Assembly (NCBI GenBank): GCA_964437465.1
Contig: CAYTGI010000001.1
Location: 47,358 to 111,357 of the forward strand
Length of the DNA: 64,000 bases
DNA from: JAGQLF01 sp964437465
GTDB taxonomy: Bacteria > Patescibacteriota > Dojkabacteria > J137
Direction: 5' to 3'
Shown: in pieces, positions 53,226-61,529 of the stretch
How positions within the stretch are numbered: the first letter of the stretch is position 1
How the letters are laid out: each line of letters begins with the position of its first letter
Position numbers and translations under genes: made by a program
Notes under the pieces: model-generated
What the model saw: the letters and a program-made list of their open reading frames with translations, nothing else
Told to the model about the DNA's origin: nothing
Databases searched by the model: none

Positions 53226-53340
53226 TCGGAGGTCGTCTAATGCTCAATAAGACAATGAATTTATGAATGAAATGAAATAAATTCATAATGTCGCATTAGT
53301 CCCGATAAATGCAAAGCATTTGATCGAGGGTAGGGCTTAG
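53226..53340 (+). pseudogene. Broken tRNA-Gln copy with a structured D-loop insert
   Basis: The first 17 bases (53226-53242) are identical to the 5' end of the intact tRNA-Gln at 53368. An 86-base insert (53243-53328) follows, and then GGTAGGGCTTAG resumes the D-arm against GGTAGGACTTTAG in the intact gene. The 3' half has decayed beyond recognition. The insert folds: CTAATGC/GCATTAG encloses a long ATGAATTTAT...ATAAATTCAT hairpin, followed by AAATGC-AAA-GCATTT inside CCCGAT...ATCG. It lies upstream of an intact tRNA of the same type, as at the tRNA-Ser locus. Confidence 0.6.
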
Positions 53341-53367
53341 CATAAACTTTAATAACTCTTTTTGTAA

Positions 53368-53438
53368 TCGGAGGTCGTCTAATGGTAGGACTTTAGTTTC
53401 TGGCACTAACAATCGGGGTTCGAGTCCCTGCCTCCGAA
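53368..53438 (+). tRNA. tRNA-Gln (anticodon CTG)
   Basis: 71 bases: acceptor TCGGAGG/CCTCCGA, D-arm GTC...GAC, anticodon arm TTAGT-TTCTGGC-ACTAA with anticodon CTG, T-arm CGGGG-TTCGAGT-CCCTG, discriminator A. CCA is not encoded. Confidence 0.92.
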
Positions 53439-53458
53439 TATAACTTATGCTTTAACAA

Positions 53459-54012
53459 ATGAAGGCAGCATTATTTCCAGGGTATGGTACTTCGATACAT
53501 GATTATTCTAAACTTATAAATCTTCTAGAAGAACATTACATAATAATTGAGACCTACAACTCTAATTCCAACTACGACATGATAATTTGTCACAGTCACG
53601 GAAGTGCTCAGGTAATTAATAAGATTAATGAAAACGAAATAACAAATGCCCTAAATTATTATTCATTAGTCCTTGTGCATCTTTACCTAAGTTAACTTAC
53701 AAGCTAACTATTAAGGCTGTAATTGGTTATGTTATGTCAAAAATAAAGTTAGGAGAGTTTAGTGCTTTATTAAAAATGCAAAAAAGAAATTTTAAGAAAG
53801 TGAGTAGTATAAAAAAAATATTTAAACCACATGATATATTAACAATTTTTACAACTAGGGACTCGCTAATATTCATTAATAAACAAAAAGAGTTCCTGAG
53901 GTTTTTACCATCAAATGTAAGTAAAATTGAGATTGACTCAGATCACAATTTGTTAGATGTTAACTTAGAAATGATAAGAGATACGATTATTGGCTTTATA
54001 AATTGTAAGTAA
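53459..54012 (+). pseudogene. Small alpha/beta-hydrolase with a frameshift
   Basis: The first frame (from ATG 53459) reads MKAALFPGYGTSIHDYSKLI and MIICHSHGSAQVINKI, where HSHG fits the nucleophile elbow. It shifts near 53680 and ends at 53695. The other frame continues with KLTYKLTIKAVIGYVMSKIK and ends with KIEIDSDHNLLDVNLEMIRD, where the His fits the catalytic position. Together they make one ~184-residue RBBP9/YdeN-like hydrolase. The shift is real decay or a sequence error. It follows tRNA-Gln by 20 bases. Confidence 0.6.
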
Positions 54013-54057
54013 TTTATACCTACTAAAGTAGCACTAACATTCTTACGAGAAGTTGGG

Positions 54058-54206
54058 GTCTGGGGGTCTTAGCAGTCAACCATGCGAGCAAGTCAGACTT
54101 GCTAAGCCCCCAGGACTTTTTGTATACTTTTTGGTCACAAAAAGTATTATTAAACTTTTTCTTATCCCTGTACTTTTTAAAACTAAAAAGTACCAAAAAG
54201 TTTTGG
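54058..54206. repeat. Array of inverted repeats in a gene-free spacer
   Basis: 54058-54116: a long hairpin of about 20 pairs with three one-base bulges (GTCTGGGGGTCTTAGC... against ...GCTAAGCCCCCAGGAC). 54124-54147: perfect ten-pair ATACTTTTTG-GTCA-CAAAAAGTAT. 54170-54193: perfect ten-pair GTACTTTTTA-AAAC-TAAAAAGTAC. 54193-54206: CCAAAA-AG-TTTTGG. No coding frame crosses them. A small non-autonomous element or its relic is possible; no terminal repeats with target duplication were proven. Confidence 0.55.
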
Positions 54207-54268
54207 GAAGAATTCTAGCCTATCTCTCAGTTACTCTTTGAGGCACGCTTGACAAGGAAAATTCTCCC

Positions 54269-54288
54269 CCTGCCTACCGGTAGGCAGG
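54269..54288. repeat. 20-bp perfect palindrome CCTGCCTACCGGTAGGCAGG
   Basis: Self-complementary over its full length and much more GC-rich than its surroundings. From memory, this type of element is dispersed in many Patescibacteria genomes. It lies 56 bases downstream of the convergent ferric-reductase-like gene stop. Confidence 0.75.
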
Positions 54289-54344
54289 CAAACCCCTCAT
54301 GATACTGTTACTTTATTTTGCTAGTTAGGAAAGGTAAGTATAAA

Positions 54345-55661
54345 TTACTTAAAGTTAAATAACTCAAATACAATATCCTTATCCTTAACTCCTTTCGCAG
54401 CAAGACCTTTATACAAACTATCTCTCATTGGTTTTGGTCCGCAAATTAAGAATACAGTATCATCAACTCCTTCTATCCATTCTTCAATTTGATTAGCATT
54501 AAGAAAACCTTGTTTATCTGAAATATGCTGAATTGTATGTAGATGATCGTTATCTTCTCCATAGGATTTAATTTCTTCTTTAAAAACAGCCTGTTTTTCT
54601 GTGTTATCAGAATAAATTAAATAAATCTTATCGCAAGTTTTCTTGTATTGTTCCTCTATAGCTTTACTTAAAAAAGGTGTTACTCCAATTCCTCCACCTA
54701 TCCAAACTTGTTTTTTTGATTCCCTTAAGTGATCAGAGTGGAAATGACCATACGGACCAGCAACTTTTGCTATGTCACCTATTTCTAACTTATTTAAAGA
54801 AGAAGACCAATCGCCTAATTTTTTTATAGAAAATTTCAAGTTATCAGATTTTGGATCAGATGACATTGTATATGGATGAGGCTCCATAAATACTTTTGAA
54901 TTTGTAAACTGAATAAATGAGAACTGACCAGCTTTAAATTCTAATTTCTTTCCTATTGGTTTTAAAAATACTTCAAACAGCTCCGCCGTTTTTTTTATAT
55001 TAATAACCTCGTATTTATAAACGGGTCCTATAAAGTCATAAAGAAAAACTTTATATATAAATGAAGCAAGCCCTAGAAAAGCCCAGAATAAATACCAAGC
55101 CTCTAAAGGAAGATATTCATTGTTAGAACCTGCAAGTAGGGTGTGAACTGAAATAAGAAGTAAAGGAATTCCAATGAAGCTATGTACTAATTTCCATATG
55201 TAATAAGCAACTTTTTGGTTACTTGCAAAGAGCATTAGTATTGTAAACAACCAAAATCCAGCAATTCCAAGGTTTTGTCCGAATGAATTTGAGTAGTAAG
55301 GTATGAAATAGCTTCTAAAAAATTCATCATTACTTATAGTCTGTAGTGCTAGAAATATAGGATGTGAAAGAATAAATATAAAAGCAATAATACCTGTATA
55401 CATGTGAACTCTATAAAGTTTATCAAGTCCACCAACTATAGCTTCAATTATTTTTACTCTTGTTGCAAGAATGTAATTTAAAGATAAAAATATAATCGCC
55501 AGAAAACCTGAAATTTGTCCTAGGTATCTAAAAGTTTGAGAAGTTCTAATTTCCTGTCCATAAAAATTCTTTTCTAGAAACCACAAAATTACAGTCATCA
55601 ATACTATAAAAGCATAAATGAATATGACCCTTTGCCAAATTTCAGTTCTTGAAGTTTTCAA
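54345..55661 (-). CDS. Ferric-reductase-like membrane flavocytochrome with FAD/NAD(P)H domain
   Basis: 438 residues. The N-terminal half has six membrane helices with paired His (YRVHMYTGIIAFIFILSHPI and WKLVHSFIGIPLLLISVHTL) that could bind two haems. The FAD site is HPYTMSSDPKSDNLKFSIKK with PYT-S, and NAD(P)H binding is WIGGGIGVTPFLSKAI and FLICGPKPMRDSLY. This is the ferric reductase/NOX layout. It would move electrons across the membrane to iron, oxygen or a periplasmic partner. The envelope genes follow on the same side. Confidence 0.9.
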   Translation of the reverse strand: MKTSRTEIWQRVIFIYAFIVLMTVILWFLEKNFYGQEIRTSQTFRYLGQISGFLAIIFLSLNYILATRVKIIEAIVGGLDKLYRVHMYTGIIAFIFILSHPIFLALQTISNDEFFRSYFIPYYSNSFGQNLGIAGFWLFTILMLFASNQKVAYYIWKLVHSFIGIPLLLISVHTLLAGSNNEYLPLEAWYLFWAFLGLASFIYKVFLYDFIGPVYKYEVINIKKTAELFEVFLKPIGKKLEFKAGQFSFIQFTNSKVFMEPHPYTMSSDPKSDNLKFSIKKLGDWSSSLNKLEIGDIAKVAGPYGHFHSDHLRESKKQVWIGGGIGVTPFLSKAIEEQYKKTCDKIYLIYSDNTEKQAVFKEEIKSYGEDNDHLHTIQHISDKQGFLNANQIEEWIEGVDDTVFLICGPKPMRDSLYKGLAAKGVKDKDIVFELFNFK

Positions 55662-55670
55662 AAAATTTTA

Positions 55671-56888
55671 TTAATAAGCTCCAATATATGGTACATAAGG
55701 TCGGGGATTTATTGCAACAGATTTGTACCATAAAATAAAATGAAGATGAGTTCCTGTGCTATTTCCTGTTGTTCCCATATACATAATTGGTTGATTTTGA
55801 TCAACAACATCTCCTGCTTTTACATAAAACTCTCCATTTCCGTGAAAGTATTCAGTTTTAATACCACTACCGTGATTTATTCTAACCATATAACCTTGTC
55901 CTTGAGAAGCCCAACCAGCATATTCTACAACCCCATCGGCGACAGAGACAATTGGACACCCCCCTCCTTTAGCAAGGTCAACACCATTATGATATGAAAG
56001 AAATCCCCTTGAGAAGTTGTATCCAGAACAATCTGGATGACTAAGAGGATCTATGAATGCACCTACAAGCTGGTCTAAATTAACTTCAGTCGTATCGTTA
56101 AGAAGTGCAGTATTTCCATCTGGAATAAATAAAAGTTGTCCAACTTCAAGTTCAAAAGGTGGTGTTAAAGCATTGAACTCAATAATATTAAATCTATTAG
56201 CTTCTGTATTTCCTTCGCTAGCATACCTTTCTACAATTGAGTCTATATCCTCACCAGCCCTTACTTCATGTACAATTCCATTTATATCTGGTATTCGAAG
56301 AACCCACCCTGCCTCAATCTGTTCTCCAAGGAATAGGGAAGAGTACTCTTTCGCGTTAGCTGACTGAATAGTTTGTTTATTAACTTTATACTTTTCCTCG
56401 ATTTCTGCTAAAGTTTCTCCTTCCTTAACAACATGTTCCTGCCAATTTACTGTTAGTACATTATCTGTTGATGATAGGAGTACAGTGTCGATAGATCCAC
56501 CTTGTTGTAATAAATCGTCAGTTCCAACTATATTTGAGCCTACTAATAATGAACTGGTTTGTGATTCAGTTAAACTAGAGACACGCAATAAAACTCCAGT
56601 CAAAGTAATCAAAACTGTCGTTAAAATCATGAACGTGTGGGAAATGTTCTTATAAAAGTTACTTCTACCCCAGAAAAGTCTACTCACAAACTTATTTTTT
56701 ATATATGCATAAGTTTTACCAAGAGATTTCTTAGATGTATTATTCTTTTGTTTGACTCTTGACCGATTCTTAAAATCTGTCGGAAGCTGTTTGCCTAGCT
56801 CTATTTTCGAGTTTTTATTCATCATATGCTTTAACAAGCAAAATATTTTATCATAAATATTTAACTTGCGTTGAATAGCTAAAGACAT
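55671..56888 (-). CDS. LysM-containing M23 peptidoglycan endopeptidase
   Basis: 405 residues from the first ATG; a second ATG pair near residue 22 (MMNKNSK) is also possible. A basic cytoplasmic part and one membrane helix (TFMILTTVLITLTGVLLRV) lead to two LysM modules (VVKEGETLAEIEEKYKVNKQ and EVRAGEDIDSIVERY). The C-terminal M23 domain has YHNGVDLAKGGGCP, the second-site GSGIKTEYFHGNGEF and GTHLHFILW, the zinc ligands. It cleaves peptide cross-links in the wall. It is divergent from the lysozyme-like gene, 13 bases between starts. Confidence 0.93.
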   Translation of the reverse strand: MSLAIQRKLNIYDKIFCLLKHMMNKNSKIELGKQLPTDFKNRSRVKQKNNTSKKSLGKTYAYIKNKFVSRLFWGRSNFYKNISHTFMILTTVLITLTGVLLRVSSLTESQTSSLLVGSNIVGTDDLLQQGGSIDTVLLSSTDNVLTVNWQEHVVKEGETLAEIEEKYKVNKQTIQSANAKEYSSLFLGEQIEAGWVLRIPDINGIVHEVRAGEDIDSIVERYASEGNTEANRFNIIEFNALTPPFELEVGQLLFIPDGNTALLNDTTEVNLDQLVGAFIDPLSHPDCSGYNFSRGFLSYHNGVDLAKGGGCPIVSVADGVVEYAGWASQGQGYMVRINHGSGIKTEYFHGNGEFYVKAGDVVDQNQPIMYMGTTGNSTGTHLHFILWYKSVAINPRPYVPYIGAY

Positions 56889-56901
56889 CTAAAATAAGAA
56901 C

Positions 56902-57660
56902 ATGAGTATTCAAATTGGAAAGGTAAAGAAAGTCAGCTGGTCGAAGAAAATGTCTTCAAGAATTAGGTCTATACAGGTTGATACAAAGCATTATTCCATA
57001 GTGCTTGTAATAGCAATATTGTTAACAATATCTTTTTCTATTGTATTTTCGTTAATTAAATCAAAGCTTGAGCATACATATATTGTTTCTGCCAGTGATG
57101 ATATTCAATTTATATCTGGATCAGAGATAGAAGTTGAAGGTGAATCTCTTAAAGAACAGTTTAAGACTTACAAAGTTCATAACTCTTCATTCAAAGCTGT
57201 AGATAAAAGAATATATGTTTTAGATGAGTATTTTAAGAGTAGAAACTCTCCACTATATGGACAGGCAGTTCATTTTGTAGAAGCGTGCGACAAGTATGGT
57301 GCTCCTGTTGATTGTATTTCAACAGCTGCGATAGCAAGACATGAAACAGATTTATGCAACTATTACAACTCAGCAGATTACTTTAACTGTATGGGTTGGG
57401 GTGGAGCCGGCCCACACAGAATGAAATTTAGTAGTTTTGAAGAACATATTTATAGAGCAACTGATGTTCTTGTTAATCAATACGGTCCAGAGTATATGGA
57501 CGATCCAAGATTAATGGAAAGAGTTTTTTGTGGGCCTCAAGATGAGTGTATAAACTGGGGGAATAGAATTTTGTTTTTTATGAGACAGATAGATGATTTC
57601 TCAGAGTCTTTAGGTGTTGGAAGGCTTACAGATTTAAGAGATGATGGGCTTAGATACTAG
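56902..57660 (+). CDS. Membrane-anchored lysozyme/glucosaminidase-like protein
   Basis: 252 residues. One membrane helix (SIVLVIAILLTISFSIVFSL) and a linker lead to a wall hydrolase-like domain, residues about 120-230: AVHFVEACDKYGAPVDCIST, AAIARHETDLCNYY (a likely catalytic Glu in HETDLC), FNCMGWGGAGPHRMKF and SSFEEHIYRATDVL. Cysteines CDK/DCIS/LCN/NCM probably form disulfides. The fold resembles glucosaminidase-type muramidases. Divergent from the M23 gene, so the two wall enzymes share a control region. Confidence 0.78.
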   Translation: MSIQIGKVKKVSWSKKMSSRIRSIQVDTKHYSIVLVIAILLTISFSIVFSLIKSKLEHTYIVSASDDIQFISGSEIEVEGESLKEQFKTYKVHNSSFKAVDKRIYVLDEYFKSRNSPLYGQAVHFVEACDKYGAPVDCISTAAIARHETDLCNYYNSADYFNCMGWGGAGPHRMKFSSFEEHIYRATDVLVNQYGPEYMDDPRLMERVFCGPQDECINWGNRILFFMRQIDDFSESLGVGRLTDLRDDGLRY

Positions 57661-58418
57661 TTTATACTAATCAGGAAAGGTAATTTCTTTGCAGCACCTA
57701 TTCTAAATTCTTTATTTTCATTTGAATATAAAGAAACTGAGGATCCACCATCAAGGTTAATAGCTGATATGGTTTTATTTGAAAGAGATGGAATTGTAAG
57801 TATTATTTCTGACAATTCTTTTAAAGAGTATGTTTTTGAGGTAGCTAAGAAGAATACACTACCTTCACTAGTAACCCCTAAAACCGATCTTCTATGATCT
57901 GAATTACCGTTTACAGAATTTTCAATAAGTGTATGTTGTATCTCATTGTCTCTTATTATTAAAGGTCCTGTTTGAAAATAGGTGGAAGCATTTTTAGCTT
58001 TATTATTTAGAATTTCATCCTTTGTTAGAAAGTAAATAGAATCACTTATCTCAACAATATGTGTTACTTGATTATCTGAAAAGCTTAAAGGAACTTTTTC
58101 TTCTCCATTAATAAAGAGAAAACCTGCATGAGATTTGTCAGGTAAAAAATATCCAGCATTTATTATAGTATTGCCATTATTAAAATCTTCTGTTGGAATC
58201 AAATCTTTGTTATCGATAAGATTTATTTCTGAGAAATTTATAAATTCAATGAATTTTATTCCCTTATCTTTATCCGAATAGTAATACTTGTTTTCTTCAA
58301 TAATCTCTTCATATAGGTTGTTTTCTTCTGATCCAGAAGTAAACTCTAAATCCTGTAATCCAGTAAGAAAAAACAAGCCAATTCCAACTATTATTAAGAA
58401 TGATATTAACTTTTTCAT
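57657..58418 (-). CDS. NAGPA/phosphodiester glycosidase-like secreted protein
   Basis: 253 residues. A signal/anchor (LISFLIIVGIGLFFLTGLQD) precedes a domain with NAGYFLPDKSHAGFLFINGE, TGPLIIRDNEIQHTLIENSV, DHRRSVLGVTSEGSVFFLAT and AINLDGGSSVSLY. The last is the signature of the NAGPA (phosphodiester glycosidase) family, found in exopolysaccharide and envelope enzymes. Substrate unknown. The stop overlaps that of the convergent lysozyme-like gene. Confidence 0.85.
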   Translation of the reverse strand: MKKLISFLIIVGIGLFFLTGLQDLEFTSGSEENNLYEEIIEENKYYYSDKDKGIKFIEFINFSEINLIDNKDLIPTEDFNNGNTIINAGYFLPDKSHAGFLFINGEEKVPLSFSDNQVTHIVEISDSIYFLTKDEILNNKAKNASTYFQTGPLIIRDNEIQHTLIENSVNGNSDHRRSVLGVTSEGSVFFLATSKTYSLKELSEIILTIPSLSNKTISAINLDGGSSVSLYSNENKEFRIGAAKKLPFLISIN

Positions 58419-58438
58419 ACTATTGATTTTACCAAAAA

Positions 58439-58624
58439 TTAAGTAAAGATCCTTTCAGGTATATCTATTGTAAAGGAAATATTATCTTTTACTCCGTAAC
58501 CTTGATTACGCCATTCATGAATTTTTTCTAGTATTTTATCTTTTAGGAATATTCTTGCTGATTCTAAACCAGTAATCAATTTTCTATTTATAGAGAGATA
58601 CTTAAAGGGAAAAAAGAAAATCTT
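58439..58624 (-). pseudogene. Open-frame fragment without a start codon
   Basis: An open frame of about 60 codons after TGA at 58625-58627 and ending at TAA 58439-58441. It reads FPFKYLSINRKLITGLESAR, then FLKDKILEKIHEWRNQGYGV and a tail PERIFT. There is no ATG, though a TTG is possible. Codon content looks coding, so it may be the end of a lost gene. Family unknown. The rest of 58419-58641 shows nothing else. Confidence 0.35.
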
Positions 58625-58641
58625 TCAACTACTGACAGGTT

Positions 58642-60813
58642 TTAATTACATGTTTTCTCGAGATATTTTCTAGCAAATATAGAAAAGTCTTTTATATCCA
58701 CAATTCCATTCTCATCATTATCTATATAACCACAACTGTTAATATCCTCATCTTTTTCAGCATTTTCAATGTCACATATAGCATTGTACTTTCGTGCAAA
58801 AGTAGCAAAATCAGCGATAGAAATTTCATTATCCCCATTTGCATCTAACCTACCACATCCATAAATCAAGCTACTATCTCTATCCTCATTATTTTCATCG
58901 TCGCTATGAGTACTGTTAAATCCTGGATTAACATTTTCTGCTAATTCATAATTTTCAAAGCTGACTGCTCCTGTATTTATTCTTTCTGTTCCTGCATTAT
59001 TGAATATATCTTCATCATAATCTTCTGTTTCAATCCAGTTACTTCTTATATCAACATCATTAGGATCAGCTGCTGTAAATCCTATAGACATTCCAGGAGC
59101 AGTATTTATATTTGTACCATCAATATCATTAATTATATTGTCTTCTACTATTACTCCTCTTGAGCTGTTATCAAAGAATATACCGTGGTTTGGAGCATTA
59201 TACTGTGGACATGGATTATCATAATTTGGACCATTAACATCATAAATTAAGTTCTTGCTAATTATTACATTTGGATTAGCTCCAACAGCGTAAATTGCAC
59301 CAGCATCACAAAGCATATTAGAAATATTATAAATTTTGTTTTCTGTTATATTAATATTTCCCTGAAAATGTTCCTCAGGGCCATAAACAAACCCTATCGA
59401 AATTCCAGTATATGGAAGATTAGTAACCACATTATTTAAAATTTCAATTTCTTTACTCCAAGCTTGAAATATACCAATTCCATCAAGGGTATAATTTCCA
59501 CAATTTTCAATATAATTATTTGATATTGAAACGTTATTAGTACCGTTATCTTGGAACTTTTGAGCTTGTTGACCTACAAATATACAGGTAGCTCCTACAT
59601 CTGAGATATCATTGTTATCTACATTAACGAATCTACTTTGATCTGAAACTGCAATTGCATTTCCAAGGATATGCTTAAACGTGTTTTTTGTAATATCAAT
59701 ATTTTCACCAAATAAGATTTCTACTGCACTCTTGTTCCTACCTGTAAAAGTTAAACCCGCTTGTATACCATAGTGTGTATCATCTGAAAAATTATAACCA
59801 GCCATGTATTCGAAATTTATTCCAGAAATGCTTACATTTCTAACAGGTGAACCAGAAGTTCCTTTTATTAAAATGAAATTGTCTAGAATAGGGATTTCAA
59901 TTTCAAGTTGAGTTGGATTCTCTGAACTTTTCATTCTTAAACTTCTTGTTGCAAGATCAAATGCCCAAACTTTATCAAACCTATCAGGGACAGAATCTAA
60001 ATCAATATTTTCTAAAAATAGCCTCATACCTGCATTTGGAGGATTAAATGTAGCATCAACAAAATGAGCAGGTTTAGTAGTATTAATATTTCCGTTTTGG
60101 TCAACACTTTCTATAGCTACTCTTGAAGTTGTCCATTGGATTAACGATACTAATTCTGAATCTCCATTATTAAAAGCCTCTATAGGTAGATTTAAATTAC
60201 CTACTTTTATACTAGACCAATCTGCAGATACTTCTTCGGCTCTTAAAAACTCATCATCTTCGTAGGGATATCTTGAGTTTTGTAATTTAACATCATCAAT
60301 ATAAACAGATCTTGGTCGCTTCTCTGCCTTCCCAAAAAGCGGCCAAATATCTTCCAAGCTTACCTCCCAAACATTATTTCCAATATTTACCCATTCAGAT
60401 TGAATATTTCTTGATCCTAAAAAAGTTACATTTTCATTTGGATAGGGTTTTATCGAAAGAGAGTGGTCACTATTTTGGAAAGTATCATCGATAATTACTG
60501 GACTATCTAATCTATAGATACCCTCACGTAATATTATTTCAATGTCAGATTCTTGTCCTTCTCGAACATAGTTTTTAGCTAAGGTAATTGCCCTATTAAA
60601 GCTTAGAACTGGAGAATCAATTAACCCTGAATCTGAATCATCTCCCTCAGGTGAAACAAAAATCTGAAAATTACCATCAACTGAAGAATTACTTCTATCA
60701 GAAACAGATATCGAATTAAGTTCTATATTATTTCTTGATTGAAAAAAAATTAAAGCTCCGATAATTAAAATAATGCTTATACATACAGTATATAAAATTA
60801 AGAATTTTTTCAT
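58642..60813 (-). CDS. Secreted right-handed beta-helix protein with dockerin-like tail
   Basis: 723 residues. Signal/anchor (FLILYTVCISIILIIGALIF), then the pectate-lyase-type start FVSPEGDDSDSGLIDSPVLS, and from about residue 320 to 600 parallel beta-helix repeats rich in NxI/NN ladders (ITKNTFKHILGNAIAVSD, ISKNLIYDVNGPNYDNP). The last ~70 residues hold two calcium loops, DANGDNEISIADFATFARKY and DNDENGIVDIKDFSIFARKY, each bordered by cysteines, as in type I dockerins. It likely binds or cuts a polysaccharide outside the cell. No cohesin was recognised in the window. Confidence 0.82.
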   Translation of the reverse strand: MKKFLILYTVCISIILIIGALIFFQSRNNIELNSISVSDRSNSSVDGNFQIFVSPEGDDSDSGLIDSPVLSFNRAITLAKNYVREGQESDIEIILREGIYRLDSPVIIDDTFQNSDHSLSIKPYPNENVTFLGSRNIQSEWVNIGNNVWEVSLEDIWPLFGKAEKRPRSVYIDDVKLQNSRYPYEDDEFLRAEEVSADWSSIKVGNLNLPIEAFNNGDSELVSLIQWTTSRVAIESVDQNGNINTTKPAHFVDATFNPPNAGMRLFLENIDLDSVPDRFDKVWAFDLATRSLRMKSSENPTQLEIEIPILDNFILIKGTSGSPVRNVSISGINFEYMAGYNFSDDTHYGIQAGLTFTGRNKSAVEILFGENIDITKNTFKHILGNAIAVSDQSRFVNVDNNDISDVGATCIFVGQQAQKFQDNGTNNVSISNNYIENCGNYTLDGIGIFQAWSKEIEILNNVVTNLPYTGISIGFVYGPEEHFQGNINITENKIYNISNMLCDAGAIYAVGANPNVIISKNLIYDVNGPNYDNPCPQYNAPNHGIFFDNSSRGVIVEDNIINDIDGTNINTAPGMSIGFTAADPNDVDIRSNWIETEDYDEDIFNNAGTERINTGAVSFENYELAENVNPGFNSTHSDDENNEDRDSSLIYGCGRLDANGDNEISIADFATFARKYNAICDIENAEKDEDINSCGYIDNDENGIVDIKDFSIFARKYLEKTCN

Positions 60814-61037
60814 CTTTAAGGAAAATGCAGAACTAAATATGAATTACAATAAATCTATCAAATTTACACTTTAAAGCCAAGTTCACCTTACAGAATTTAG
60901 GTTTTTTCGATTCAAAAAAATATAGAGCAAAGAATATAAGCTGACTATTCATGAATTTAGAAGGCTAGATTCTAGATATTAGAAGGAAATACTTACTAGA
61001 AAATTAGTTTAATTGTTGATATTGATCAGTAATTATT
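60814..61037. other. Intergenic region, no feature seen
   Basis: 224 AT-rich bases between two minus-strand genes with no open frame of note, hairpin with T-run or tRNA. It should contain the promoter of the beta-helix gene, but no clear -35/-10 pair stands out. Confidence 0.5.
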
Positions 61038-61310
61038 TTATTCACTTTCATAGGTTTTTAGATAGTTCTCAAAACCCATCTGAAAATAATCAAATAGGTC
61101 TGGATCCGTATGAGATAAAATACCTGGAAGAGGTATATTTTTCATTCCAAGTCCTTCTCTCCAAACTGTTCTTACCTCTTCCTTAAGTTCATAATCATTA
61201 ACTACCTTTAATGTAAATCCAGAATAACCTATAAATATAAATAGAATAACTAAAATAAAAACTCTTACATATGATGGAAGTTCTTTAATTTTTTTAAGTA
61301 ATTTTTTCAC
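61038..61310 (-). CDS. Small membrane-anchored protein
   Basis: 90 residues: a basic start (MKKLLKKIKELPSYVR), one membrane helix (VFILVILFIFIGYSGFTLKV) and a C-terminal outside part with DPDLFDYFQMGFENYLKTYE. No recognised family. It stands alone, with more than 200 empty bases on both sides. Confidence 0.6.
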   Translation of the reverse strand: MKKLLKKIKELPSYVRVFILVILFIFIGYSGFTLKVVNDYELKEEVRTVWREGLGMKNIPLPGILSHTDPDLFDYFQMGFENYLKTYESE

Positions 61311-61529
61311 TATATAAATATAAAAAATGATAATTAAGTATAGTGATTTTATATCTTTGAAAGAAACTAAGCATTGTATTGTAATACAAAAAGCCTTATG
61401 AAAAAATTTTTAGTATTTCTTTATAGAAACAGATTTAATTTTGTTAAGTTAATTACCTTCTACAAACATCAAAATACATTTGTTTAAATGATTAATAGTA
61501 TATTTTATTATTGCAAAACGAAATCCAAT

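Noticed and set aside
53243..53328. Group I or group II intron in tRNA-Gln.
   Set aside because: 86 bases are too few, no catalytic core is recognisable and the downstream half of the tRNA is degraded.
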